Shown here piece by piece: positions 14,201 through 29,200 of a DNA stretch of 64,000 nucleotides. Below the pieces are notes generated by a model. The model was not told where the DNA came from. It saw only the letters and a list, made by a program, of their open reading frames with translations, and searched no databases. Numbering within the stretch: position 1 is the stretch's first letter; each line of letters begins with the position of its first letter. A program made the translations under genes and the position numbers. The stretch comes from Temnopleurus reevesii. Its lineage: Eukaryota; Echinodermata; Echinoidea; Temnopleuroida; Temnopleuridae. Location of the stretch: NCBI GenBank assembly GCA_036244855.1, contig BQKZ01000950.1:25710-89709 (forward strand). Reading direction: 5' to 3'.

Positions 14201-17200
14201 ATGTTTTCCAAGGAATGCTATTATTGTAACTAATAAAGGTTTAAGATATATCCAGTCATCTTTTGCAAATTTTGCTCAGTACAATTGTCTTATTTAAATG
14301 TGTTCTGGATAAAACTGTAAAATTATAATAGTCAGCTACTGATTTTTTTTTTTACGAAGGAAGCAAAACAACTTTAAATGTAGCTTTCAAAGTGATATTT
14401 ATGTTCATATATTACTGATTTAGATGTCTGTAGCTGTCAAAAAATATTAGTGTGCCACTCAGTGAGAGGTACATCTGTGATGGAAAAATATTTTATACAT
14501 TTTGACCTACAAAATTTATGGAGAACTATTTATTTCAATTATCTAATTGTAGATATTTAGAGAAGATAACTTTCTTGTAACAAATTATAATAAACTTTTC
14601 AAAAAATAAGATGTCATTTGTATGAAATCTCATTTCCGACAATGTCCCAAATTAATTCCCTTATACTTTCTTTACTCAGGCTTCTGTATGTAGCGGTAGA
14701 CTCAACCGAGGATGACAAGGGCCCGATCCACAGCTATCGTATGCCTGTAGCCGTCTTCTTCTTCGCTTACATCATTGTAATTGCTTTCTTTATGGTCAAC
14801 ATCTTTGTCGGTTTCGTCATTGTCACCTTCCAGAATGAGGGAGAGCAAGAATATAAGAATTGTGAACTAGACAAAAATCAGGTGATTATTAATGAATTGA
14901 TTTGATAGACGAATCTGAATCAAAAGAGACACATGTGCTTGAAGTATGTTGGTTTGTGAAAGTTTTTTAACAATATCAGTTGTTAATTGAGCCTAATTGC
15001 CACTTAGGTTGTCAAAAAAATGTCTGTATTATCATTTTATCCATAGATCGAAGATATTTAAGATTCTGAAGCACAGGCATGAGAGGGTCCCTCTGAATGC
15101 AAACTCGCTCAACCTCAGGCATGTTTCTTCATGAAGAGAGTCCAGAATTTAGCTTTCGATCAAATTAGCCCTGCCCCCAATTCAAGCGGGCCTTAGCTAG
15201 CGGGCATCGGTGCTGTCAGGTGCAGCGATTATCTCCAAAGCAACTCGTTCAATAGTAGACATTTGTCACAGTTCGGACAGTTTAGCTCTTGTAATAGGTC
15301 ATGTTTGGGAAGGCAATCTAGCGCCCTCTCATACCCTTACTCCAGAATGTTAGATTAATGCCTAATTCAATGGCTTTAAATGCATCAGCTGCATTATCAT
15401 TGTCATTTGACTCAGGGAAAATGTTTGTTAATGTTTATCAGCCACATTAGATAATTGATTAATAGTTCATATAATCTACTTGATAAATTTATGATTGATA
15501 TTATTCCTTATTTTTAGATGCCATTGCTTAATTGTTTGTTGTTGTTTTTTCTCTGCAGAGAAATTGTCTAGAATTTGCTCTCAAAGCCAAACCTCAACGG
15601 AAGTATATCCCAAAGAATCCCAAGCAACATTTAGTCTGGAAGTTAGTCACATCTCGGGCTTTTGAGTACTTCATATTTGTTCTTATCATGGTGAACACCA
15701 TTATCCTTGCCATGAAGGTAAGTGATGTTACTCTAGATTTTAAGAATTAAATGAAATGAATAAGATTAGTTTTTGTGCAAGAAATTAGTACTTGTAGTCG
15801 ATTTAAGTTGTAACACCCAGGTTGTTAAGTCTTGGTTTATTCATTTAAAAAAATTCTTGCATTCTCTCCCAAGAAAACCACGTTATCTTTTAAATAGCAG
15901 AAAAGTGTTTTAATTTTATTGATTTTCTTTGATTGCTCTATTTTGTCATGTTACTTTATATTGATTAAGTTTGTGAAAAAGGAACTAAATGTACAATCAA
16001 TTCAATTCAATTTGATATTGGTGTTGTGACATTCTGTATCATCTTTCTTTTCTTTCATTTGTATATTTGAGTTAGCCACCAGTGCTTTTTTAAATATAGT
16101 AATTGAATGATTGAATTCTTTCCCAAAAGAAAACAGTAGATATGCTGTTTTGAAGTATTCTCTACCACAATTTTTTCTGAAATAATCATAATTTGCTATC
16201 TTGAAACAATATCTGATTTACAGAGAGATTACAATTTTCATAAATATCTAGATTTTAAACAAAAATTTGTTCAATAAGCGATTAACTAACAAAGCAAAGT
16301 AAGTAAATTTAGTTATTTTCAATAAGTATCTGAGTGATTTTAAGACATCTTTTTATTTGCTTTTTACCTCACCCAGTTTCGGTCACAATCGGAGACGTAT
16401 AAGAATGTTCTGGATTACATGAACATTGTGTTTACAGCAGTCTTCACGGTTGAATTTCTACTCAAGATTATTGCCTACAAACCCAAGGTATTGAACCGGA
16501 TCACAGCATTTTTTTGTTGTTGTTGTTTTAAGCACACAAACTGCATTGAAATGAAAAGAATATTTGTAAGCTAGTTCCCAAATGTACTGGAAACATTCCA
16601 ATAAAGAAACTGAAAATGTTTAGATAGAAATTGCAATGCTGCTTCTGTAATAAAATTATATTCCTTGACTCCAGAATGCCCCCATTTGGATTTAGACCTC
16701 TGTCTATTACTGTTTCTATAACACAAAGTATGATAACTTGATAAAGGTCCATAAGATTGGATATATTTCTTGCTTGATATTAGAGATGCATAAGTCAAAT
16801 TCTTGTAAAACACTATTATTTTGCTTCATTTTTCTTCCTAGAATTACTTCCGAGACTATTGGAACTTGTTTGATTTCATCATTGTTTTAGGGAGCATCAT
16901 AGATATAATGATAGACATGTTTAGTGTAAGTATACTCTATTTTTAGCTCTTCCTTACCCTTGAAATTTATCAATTTTCCCAGATAGATTTGTTGAAGAGA
17001 GTTGAAATAGTTAAAGACATATTTGGAATATTTGGAATAACTGAATATTAAAACAGTATAAAAAATAACAACTTTTCATTTCATCAAGAATAATACATGT
17101 AAAAGTAGGTAATTTTAGGAATATTGATTTGACTGCTGATCATGAAAGCCTAATAAGTAAGTTATTTATTGAAGATATTAATCAAATAACTGATAACCAA

Positions 17201-20200
17201 TATATTCTATTTCACCTCAACCTGTTGCAATGTTCAAGAATTTCTTAGATACACTTAAAAATCCTCTTGGATTTGTGTCTAAAACAGAAAGTCACATAAA
17301 AATACTCAAACTTAGATACCACTCATGAGGAAGATATCAAATACAAATCCTATAATTTGTTCATATCAAGTGAATTTCATTGAAACAATTGAAAAAAATC
17401 AACATACACATACATTAAGGTCAACATCACTGTTTCATTCAGAGTATTCACTACATTCTTTGTGAAGGCCCATGTAGTTAGTATAGGGAATTTACCGGCT
17501 TATAAGCTTTTTTGTTATAGTATACAGGTGCTTTTATGATTTGTAAATATTGAATTAATGAAGATGAAAGGTCGAATAGTTCCAAATAATTGTGATTATT
17601 CTGGGATAATCAGGTTAGGATGAATGTAATAATCTCATCGCATTATGTATGTGCATGTAGGATGAACCCAGTCATGACATGACGCATCATTAATTGAATT
17701 TTTCTGAATAAGTTCAGCTATTGCAACCATCATGTAGAAACTCTACTAACATTAATATATCCTGCTTGTTTTTTTCTTTTGTTCTATTTGATTTTACCCC
17801 TCCCCAATTCCGTTCAAAACTGGCAACCCTGTACATACATATCCCATCTCCTGGCTTCTACGACCAATGTAATCATTACTAAATCAACAATTACAGAGGG
17901 TTGGTGATTTTTTTTCTTTTGTTTTCTTTTTTAAATTATTTCTCTACTCCTTGTTCACATTTATTTGAGAATTATGCATGTCCCTTTAATTTTGAGCAAA
18001 TTTATTTTCGAGTTTTTTCAAATTTAGAGGAAATTGGCTTTGCTTTGAAATAAAATTTACATAAAAGGTTCACAAGCAGAATTGAAACGAATTGACATAA
18101 GAAAAATATGAAGAATTATGACTTTATTATTTTTAATTACTGATCCCAAATGAATGTGGTGCAAAATTACCCACTTAGAAATCATTTAAATGATGACGCT
18201 TGTGTCCATCTTTTCCTTGCACAAAGATATTTCAGTTTCTTATAAAAAATGAATTATGTGTTGATTTTTTATTTTACAAACTATTACATAATATCACATG
18301 TTGATTTTGTACTGCTGATTGTGCAGTGTTGACATAGTATTGTTATGTGTGCATAATGCACTTCTTTCTCTTCTTCTTTTGCACAACTTTGAAATTGTCA
18401 ACTTATATGACATATGAATTGATTTTAATCTTCATTGTTTTTGTTACATTTGTAATTGCTATTCGATGAATATCTAAGTAATTTCATAAGTAGTCTTTCT
18501 ACTTAAGCTTTTACAAATTTATTACAACTGATTTTTTTTTTAACTCTCATATAATAGACTTGGTAATGAATGGGAATTAAAGGCATGTTTTAAATTTAAT
18601 TAAATTACAATTTATTTTAACACCCTTCTATTATGGTATTGTAATCAGTTTTTTCCAGCTCTTGTGTTTTCAATGCGCATATGGAATTTTGAGCTTTTTT
18701 GAAGGATGCTGCTTAGAGGTTAAAGACAGTCTTAACTTTTCTTCCATTTCTGAATCTGATCATGATATTTATGCATAATGTATATTGAGACTGTGATACT
18801 GTGAGATGTTTATTTTGGAATGATGTGCATGTATTTGGCAAATTTTACCCTGATTTGATTTGATTTTTTTTTTGCATTTTGTACCATTTCTGAATGATGA
18901 CACCCCTTGCTTTTTGCCCCTAGCTCTTTTACCTCTTTCTTTGACTCCGCATGCCATCTGCATGTCCTCCAATAGAAGGTCATTGAATTTAATTCAGACT
19001 TATTCACTCAGAAATCTTTGAAAGATTTTGGCATTATTTGAATGATCACATATTTACTAAGTGGAAAGGACATTGTCGTTTGATTGCAGTCTTTGCATTT
19101 CCCTGAATGAAACTTTTGTTTCTTAACATTTAATGAAAAGTTCCAGATTGATATAATAATATGTTATAGGTAGTATATACATGTGAGGAATAGACTGGAG
19201 GGTAAAAAGTTACAATAATCCAGTTATTTTAATTCAGATAAATATATATATATGTTCTTCCATCCAATTTAGACATAGCATTCAGTGTTACAGCAAAGTC
19301 CAATATTTCGATAGGCAATGATAACACTTCTTCATTGTTCTTGGGAATCAAATCAATTTAAATTTTCAGAAATACTTCCATGCCCCATTTTAAAGACCTC
19401 AAGTTTGGTTTTGGTATTGAATTTGACATAAGCATTATTTGTTGGGTCAGCATATAAAAAAAAACAATCATGATGATTAAATAATAGGTAGCATCGCAAT
19501 AATTTTTTCTGAAGTATAACAAGCAATGGTTTTAAGACCAAGTATATTGATCCATTTATACTGTGATGAGGATTCTAAATAAAGTTGCTTATATACATTA
19601 ACTTGGGACATTCAAGTAACTATTATGGGGCTTCATAATATTACCTTCTTCATGTTCTTTTCTTTCAGGAACACATTGTGAATTGTCAAATGTACAATTG
19701 ATATTATTTTCTCGACAACAATGTAAATGTACATAATTTAGCCATAATTCATCAATTCAATTTCCCCTAGAAAAGGGGTTGTTTTTGTATGCCACAGATC
19801 AATGTCATCTTTGTGTCCATAGAAAATATTAAATTCTTTGTAAAATTTCACAGCAGATGAATCAAACAAAGAGCTATTGATAATATAATTTGTACCCCTT
19901 ATTTATGTACATTCAATTCTTTAAATGTAAAATTCTTGATTCCTAGCCTTTAGACAGCATTTCCAGACTAAGAATTTGCCAAAACATTCTTCCTGAAACA
20001 GTAATGATTACCTTATAGTTAAGTGTCATAGGAAATGAAACATCATTTTGAAAGTTATACACGTAAATGTATATATGGGAAAATTTTCACACACCTATTA
20101 CAGAACGGGCAGATATAAATTATCTTTCCCCCTTGCTGATAAGATTCACAATTAGCTGTGCATATTTGTTTGCACTTTTTCATTGTTACTTTTTACTGTT

Positions 20201-23200
20201 TCTTCGTATTCTTCCCCATCTTGTCTTTGCCTATTTCTCTCTCTCTGTATGTGTGGGAGGAACACACACTTATTGAACACTGTACAACTCACTTTTACAT
20301 CTATTGATCTTATATTTCCTTTTCTTTCTCTACTTTCCATTGTGAAAGGGAATTTTTTCTCTCTCTCTTTTCTTTCCTTTTTATACTATCTGCCACACTA
20401 AACGCTTTCATCAAGCAGAATTTGTTATATTGTTTTAGTCGCTGCACACTAAAGATGATAATAGTTTGCACAACTGCGTAAATTGTAGCAGCACTCCTGT
20501 TGTTTCCAAGCTGGTGGCCAATCTACGGCATGTAGATTATTGGCATTTTGTTTTGATATTTATATTTTGTTGATTATTTGGTACAGTTTGTGATATTTGG
20601 TCTCTGCACAAATTTACTGTTCACTCTCTCACTCTCTTTTTAGTCTTCCTGAGTTGGCAGAGATTTAGTTGGAGCAATGATTCTCCTATGATAACATGAA
20701 AATAAATTATCAAACTTTTTTGTAGAGTTGAAAGTGCCATATCTTTATTTATAGATTATTTCCCTTATATAAAGCATCCCATTTGATTCACTTAGTACTA
20801 TCTTATGATCTAATATGATGATTGATTGTTTATCAGCCATTAAAACCAATTTCCAAGATGCATTTTTTTGTACTCCAGATATACTCTGTATTTTATATAT
20901 TGTGAGGCTCCTTATTTCTGTGGATTTTTAAAAGAATAAACTATGAATTTCTGCCAGCCAGATTTCGTCTATCTTCTCACTTGATATATTTCTTTTGCTC
21001 CAAATGTATGGATGTAATATTCATTGGTTTATTGCTCACTTAAGCCTTTATTAATATGGTTTTAGATAAGTACAATTTGGCACTCCTTAAAAATTACCTA
21101 ATAAATCATTCTCTTGATTGGAAAATAACTTGTCATACAAATATCTCTGTAGAGAATTCACTCTGTTTACTTCTAAACAATATCATTAAAATGAATTGAT
21201 CATATTTTACCACTTTAGTATGTATAATTTGATGATGAGAATTAAGGGATAAACTGTAATCATGCTCTACTCTAAGAAGAACAATGGAATAAAAATGGGA
21301 ATAATGTAGAATACTATGTAATATCTCATAAATTAGATACTTTTTTGTTTTTTGTGCAGATAATACAGAAAAATATCTGTAACCTTATTGTCAGAGGAAG
21401 TCTTTTAATTTTGTAGATTAAGTAGATATGTCTGTGTATCATAACTGTACACCAAATAGAAGGCAGGATTTAGCAGTTAAAAGCACATGCATGATGTTGA
21501 ATAGTATGTAATTCTGATCTTTCAAATTCCCAAAATGTCTGTGTTTCTGTTAAATAGTGCTGTTTTAAGTTGAAGTTTGATATAAATTTGAATGCATACT
21601 GTCGTCAAGACAAATAATTTGATTAAAATGTCTATTTTTACCTCCTTTTTCATCATTTCATCGGCTACGTGTGGTTTTTGGGATCTATCCCTGGCAGGTT
21701 GTGACAGCGGTAAATGATAAAATGATTCAACACTATTCAACCCTTAGCAAATTTTCTCTATACTCTCTGCACTTACTAATTTCACTCTCACTTTAACTTA
21801 TGCTGAACTGAATTCACACTTATCTGTAATTCCTAATAAATTCACACCTCTAAACTGCATCTTTTACAAGTCAAATATAACCCGGCTACAGACCCCTCTT
21901 GAGGTTTACTTGATTTATTCATATTCTCAGAGTGTTATCTATTCTTTTTAAATACCCATTAGGTGCACTTTGAAACTATAACTTGTTCTACCTAACGGAT
22001 CTTATCTCTTCTCATGATTTTATGGGAATTAATTTGCACAAATGAGCACTTTACCTTCTAAACTGGCTATTTATTCAATGTCGATAATGTAGCTCCATGA
22101 ATCTGTCAGAGCACCACATTCATGAACGTCAAATTGAAGCAGTATATTTTATATTAATCCATTTTTCAGTGGTACGTTAATGAATTTGGAGTTATGAGGG
22201 TTTCATGACATACATTTCTGATGTAGATAACCTTGACTTGTTCTTAACTACTTAATGAAATTATCATTCACTTGAATAAACATTGTATAATGAACCACTG
22301 CAGATGATATGACCATAATATGTTTCATGAATGAGTGAATCAGTCAGATTCAACATGGTGGCAACTTTCTTGAAAAGAAGAATATGTAGAAGCCTCGTAA
22401 TTATAGATGCCGAAAAAGTGAGAGTGACGGATATAATCTATGTAGAGAGGGCAAGAGTGTGTGTGTGAGAGAGAGAGAGAGAAAGAAAGAGAGAGAAATA
22501 GAAGTGAAAATGAATTTCTATTTTTAGATATTCTGTAATGTTACACATTTAAACTTTAACTCAGGATTTTGTATTTTCAAAGTGACATGAATGAGAGATA
22601 TAATTTTCCTAAACACACTTCTAAACGGTATTTTCATAGATACAACTTGCTATTTTTGCATCCCCTAATATTGAATTAATATTATTAATATTATATTATT
22701 CATATTATCATACATTGACCAACCAAGAGACTTAGAATTAACATTATAAATTTCTGAAAGTAATATTAAGACAGGATGATTATAATTCAGAATGTTAAGC
22801 AGTTATTTGAGTAAACATTAAAGATCATTTAATAGATAGCACACTTTAAGATTTTTGGACACCTGATTAAAATTTATGATATTTATAATTACCACAAAAA
22901 GATATAGCCAGCTCATGTTTTAGTTATTTTCCTATCTATTCTGACACTGCATTTCTGTACAAAGTACAAATCATTTGATGGAAAATTACTACTTTGGTAG
23001 ACCTCTTATCCTTCTTATGTAGAACATTTTATTGAAAACTTTCTCACTGCATATTTGTTTTGTTTTTTTCAACCTAAAACATTTTTTTACTCTTGAAGAG
23101 TCACATTCCCCCTTTTATTTGGCACAAATCATCAGAACTGAACGAGGAACGCAATTAAAATCAGCATCATCATTGTGGCTTACTCATGTATAAAAATACT

Positions 23201-26200
23201 CCTCCAAATTATATTGCTGAAACTCTGATAGAGGAAAATAGTTTTTTAAATTACATTTATATAAATCATTATATAAAACATTTTAGATAATAGTTTTTTT
23301 TTTTGAGAACGATACTTTTTAAAAACAATATTCATTTAGATTCCAGCATCCACTTTTGAAGTTCAAATTTTATGCTCATTTCATTGTTAGCGATCATTGA
23401 CACTAACACAAAATAATAGTTTCCAATACTTGTAGCATTCAAGCTCCACGATTCCTAGCACATATTTCTTCAACATTTTAGTTTTACCCATCAGGTTCTT
23501 TCTTAAATTTTCTATTCTTATCTAATTTGAATATGTTCCTAATTTGATTCATCACAGACAAATGAGAAGAAGCAGCAGTTTAGCATCAACTTTTTCCGGT
23601 TATTCCGAGTAATGAGATTGGTCAAACTGTTAAGTAGAGGAGAGGGAATCCGTACACTGCTTTGGACATTTATCAAGTCTTTCCAGGTATCTCACTCTTA
23701 TCAGTTTCCAAATAATGATTCTCTAATACCTTATTAAAACCATTTCATTTCATGTATTTATGCATTTTATGTATTTATAAGATATTATTATTATTATAAT
23801 ATTCTTATTATTCTTATAATAATAATAATAATAATAATTACACACGGTGTTGTTATATATTTTTTTTCATTCTTAAAGTCTGTTCGGGTATGTTTGTCTA
23901 GTGTACTTTTAAATTTAGGAACAGTTAATCTTGAATGAGTATTTATACATGTTCATGTACTTTGAAGAAATATGTTGATGTATTTGCTTCATTTTTTCCT
24001 TCTTTTTTCCTAGGCCCTGCCATATGTAGCGTTATTAATCGTCATGCTGTTTTTTGTATATGCTGTTATTGGAATGCAGGTTAGTAAAAATGGGTAGTTG
24101 ATATATTGATTGAGATAAAGTGTATTATGCATTTGCAACAAATGAAGGTTTGATATAATCCAATAGAGTACCATTATTAATAAATTGGCCGAGATATGTT
24201 TTTCAACCTGTATTCTGTAGTCTAAACTTGCCAATGCTCTTGTAAAAGATGTAAAAGATAAATAATAGTTTATGAAATTCATGGAAATGTAAGAAGAATG
24301 ACTTTCATTCCAATAATCGTTTATTTATGTAAAAATAATAGATGCAAGACTGTCTTATAAAGGGTATTTCATAAATACTTTAACATAATGGTCAGGAAAA
24401 TATTCTTAATTATGTGGAGAATAAATAAGAGCAATTGGAATTAATGATTAAGACAATCTTTAAAAATGATATGAATTAAATTTTGTATTTTCTCCACTTC
24501 TTCTTTGACAGTTGTTTGGTAAAATCAGGCTCACACTGGATGATGCTATAAATCGGAATAATAACTTTCGTACATTCCCAACTGCTGTGATGGTGCTATT
24601 TAGGTGAGTAATGTTTACTTCATCATCACTTAAACACTCCCTTTAGTTTGACAAGATGGTTACTGAATAATATGCTGCACAGCTGTTGTAGTAAATGACC
24701 ATGAAATAGTTTTACTTTTTTTTTTTATAACCAATTGAATGAAGTTGAAGTGTCATTCCATATGAAGGTGCAGTATCTAATGAAAATCAAAACTATCGAT
24801 CATCTAATCTTCTAAACTTGTTTTTGTATTTGTTGCATTCAGATCAGCTACAGGTGAAGCATGGCAATCTATTATGATGGCATGCACAAACTCCCCAAGT
24901 GTACTCTGTCACAATGAAGATAAGATATGTGGCAGTGACTTTGCCTATGTATACTTCATCTCTTTCTACTCCATCTGTTCATTCCTGGTGAGTTATCTCT
25001 TCACTTTTAAGTAATTTTATGAAATATATTAATTTTGCGAGAATTTTGAAAGTTATGATTTCACTATTTCTATGTTTGCTGTATTTATTTTAAAAAATAC
25101 ACTCAATAGCCAAAAGAAGCATAGTTTTATTGTGGATGAATTGTAATTTTAATAGTATATTCAAATGTCAACCTCATAGTTTAATCATCTATTATGTACA
25201 CTCCTAGTTTATTGTACTTATTGTGTTTTTCTCAAGAATTCAGATACCAAGATTTTTAATCATAAAAAAGTGTGCTATCATTAAGAATGTCAGATTTTAT
25301 TTTAGGAGTATGTTCATATCTTCATCTGATAGTTTGATGATCAATTTATGATACCTATGAAGCAATGCTCTTTCAAAGTCATAAAGTTTAGTTTTGTATT
25401 TTCCAACATTTTCGATATGAATTCTGATTTCATTAAAACTTTGAGGATGAACTTTAAACATGTTTATATCTTCATCTGATAGCCCATTTACCTATGAAGC
25501 AATGCTCTTTCAAAGTCATAAAGTTTAGTTTCGTATTTTCCAACATTTTCGATATGAATTCTGATTTCATTAAAACTTTGAGGATGAACTTTAAACATGT
25601 TTATATCTTCATCTGATAGCCCATTTACCTATGAAGCAATGCTCTTTCAAAGTCAAAAAGTTTAGTTTAGTATTTTCCAACATTTTCGATATGAATTCTG
25701 ATTTCATTAAAACTTTGAGGATGAACTTTAAACATGTTTATATCTTCATCTGATAGCCCATTTACCCATTGTGACACCATGATGCAACATCCCAGGCACT
25801 CTTTAAACTGAAAAATATCTCTTGAAGTGAAAATTCTGTTTATTGTTACCTTGTTGGATAAGATGTTTGTTGGGTGTAATGGCATTGCAACCATTTTCAT
25901 TCTATTTATGAATGGCTATTTGTTATGCAAAATACCAGAAATTAAAGTAATGTAAGAGTATGAATAGAATATGTAAACATTCAATATGTATATGTGCTTA
26001 GATATTTTCATATTATTTCATCCAATTGTTTAATCTTCTCTTGTTATTTTTTGTTCTTCCAGATCATTAATTTATTTGTAGCTGTCATCATGGATAACTT
26101 TGATTATCTAACACGTGATTGGTCAATCCTAGGACCCCACCATCTAGATGAGTTTGTCAGACAATGGTCAGAATTTGATCCCGATGCAACGTAAGTAAAA

Positions 26201-29200
26201 AAAAAAATGCACAAGATCTTTAAAATGGCAATTTCAACATTCAAAATTTACTCTTATAATGTTCTTACTTCTTTGTAATGAAAAGTATTAAGATATTATT
26301 CACTTCATTTATGAATCAAGATTATTGCTATATTTTTTATTTTATTCAATTCAATTATTCTAGAGCTATTGCTCCAAATTGTAATATTGGATAAGACTAA
26401 TGATAAAAGGTGACATCAGATTATGTAATAAAAGATGATATTTTGCTTTTTATATATGCTATTTTTTTTTATTAGTAGTACAATTACATAAGTCATAGCC
26501 ATATTTTATAAATCATTTTCAAAGTTTGCATATGAGTGATAACACTATAGATTGCTATCTTAAAAATAATACAAAAGAACTTATTATACATCTTCACATT
26601 TCAACAAAGAACTTCAATTTTTTTTAATGATATTTGATTTGTTTTCTCTCTGCAGGGGTCGTATCAAACATTTAGATGTAGTGACGTTACTTCGCTCCAT
26701 CTCCCCTCCCCTGGGGTTTGGCAAACTTTGTCCCCATAGAATAGCATGCAAGGTGAGTGCAGGGAGCAAATGAGTTCTGCTGCCAATTTTAAAGCAAATA
26801 TTCCTTGCTAGGTTGGGTGTGTTATTTTTTTTATTATTATTATTTTTTTAATTCACATTCAATTTTAAACATAATTTTATACACATAGCATTTATGTCTT
26901 ATCTTCATAAGTGTTCTTTAGCACACTTGATATGACTTAATACAGTTTTTACACTTTACAAACACTATTATCATCATCACTCTCCACTTTGTAAAGGTAT
27001 GAAAATAACCAAGGATTTTAGTGCAAGCTTCAAGCACAAGCAAGGGGTTGGCATGAGAAAAAAAATGTTGATTTTTTTTTTAACAAAGGATGAATTTAAA
27101 AATGAAATATTGCTCCTTGAGTGTCAATTTTATTAACTGTGAATATAACAAAAACTATGTAAACTGGCTTGATTTTGAGAAATATCTTCTAACTTCAATT
27201 TATTTGCAGTTAGACCCAATGTAAAAAATGTTTATTGCTCCTTACTTTTCACAATATTGTTATTGTTATTTTTAAATAGTAAGTTATGAATGATGTTACC
27301 TATGTGTGATTTTTTGTTTGTCTTCACAGAGATTAGTCACAATGAACATGCCTCTGAATAGTGATGGTACAGTCATGTTCAATGCAACATTGTTTGCACT
27401 CATCAGAACATCACTCAAGATTAAAACAGAAGGTATGTAATCATCATTGTAACAACATATTTGAAATTTGTATAATATGATTCAGTGTCTTTAATCATAT
27501 TTCAATTTTCTTGATGAATGAACATCACTTCTTCTCCATATGCATACAATGTTCCTGTGGGTTTCAATGACACTGTAAATCAACAATATTCCTAAAATTT
27601 CCAATCTACCTGTATTATGCATGTTCATGTAAACTACTTTTGTGCGTTATGAAAAAAAATCTGTATTGAAATAAAATTATGATTTTAACGGTATCTTGTC
27701 AATTTTTAGATCAATCAATTTTTGAATCAATCAAAGTTTGAATCAATACTAGTTATTAAACATTCATTTTGTTATTCTTGAGGAAATGAGCCTTAAAGTT
27801 TGTTTCTCATTATTGTAATTTCAAAGATTTTTATCTTCCAGTTAAGATGGATACATCAGTAACTAAAATGCACCTTTTTATTGTGTGAGCTGTCTGTTAT
27901 GTTCCGAATCAATGTTTTGAAAGTTTTGACTGACACGCGAATGTCTTTGACATGATTACAGGGAATATAGACCAGTGCAATGAGGAGCTTAGGGCTGTTA
28001 TCAAGAAGATTTGGAAGAGGACAAGTACCAAACTCTTGGACCAAGTTGCTCCACCAGCTGGAGGTATATATGTACCTATTTCTTCTAAAACTTTCTGTTT
28101 TTCTTCTTGATTCAAATTTTATACATTGTTGGTTTTTATGAAGATGTTATCCAAAAATAATTAATAAATGCTCTGAAATTTGTAATTATTTGCAACATAA
28201 ATGTCCATAAACTGTAATAAGTTTTTAGGGATATGATAAGTCATTGCACATATATGGAATGAACAAATATCAACCCTCCCTGTTTTACATTTTAATTTAC
28301 ATTCTAATGTTCTCATATCGGTAGGCCTCCCACAAGGGCATTCCTTTTTGGCTGTTACTGTCAATCAGTTTAATACTACTCTGCTGCATATTTTACTCTG
28401 TAAATTTTAGTGTTTTTTTATGCTGTTTGTTAAATAAATGAATGAACTGAACTGAACTGAACTGAACATTCACATTTTGAACATGCTGTCATGTGAGAAT
28501 ATGCAGGGAATAGGCCTGAAGATGTTTTGTATTGTATGCATTCAATTAGATGTTGAATATTTCAATGCAATTACCTGTTCTAAGAAATAATGGAACACAT
28601 GTATACAATTGTCTTTTTCCTTTTCACAGCTGATGATGATGTAACAGTAGGCAAGTTTTATGCAACATTCCTGATTCAGGACTACTTCCGTCGCTTCAAG
28701 AAGCGCAAACAAGAAGGTTTGAAGGCCACCGGAGGGGACAGCAGCACATTTGCACTTCAGGTAAGTTACGAAAGAAAAATCATATTTCTTTCATATTTTC
28801 AAATTTGGGGCACAATACTGTATAAGTCAATATTTTTACAATTTTGGATCAGTTCAACATTTTCGAGTGTGATTATTTTCATGTTTTCACCCTGGAAATT
28901 TACGCAAGATCAAGACCGTGAAATTTGCCAAAATAAAACCACTGTAAAGATTTCAGCTTATGCAGTACTAGAGATCAGCATTCTTATTAATGTTTTTTAT
29001 TTATATCCCACCGCTGCCACCACATATTCCAATTAATGATGTCCTTTTATTTGTCATTGATTTTTACAAACCAGTACAGGAAAGGAAAGTTATAGTAGGG
29101 CATAAAGAAGCCTGACATAGCATCATTTATTCTGAAATACTGTTGAAATGCACTTAGATTAAACAGGACTTATCATTATGTGACTGTTTCTATGACAATA

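Noticed and set aside
25354..25764. CRISPR-like array
   Set aside because: Units are directly adjacent 137-bp repeats with no spacers, in an animal intron.
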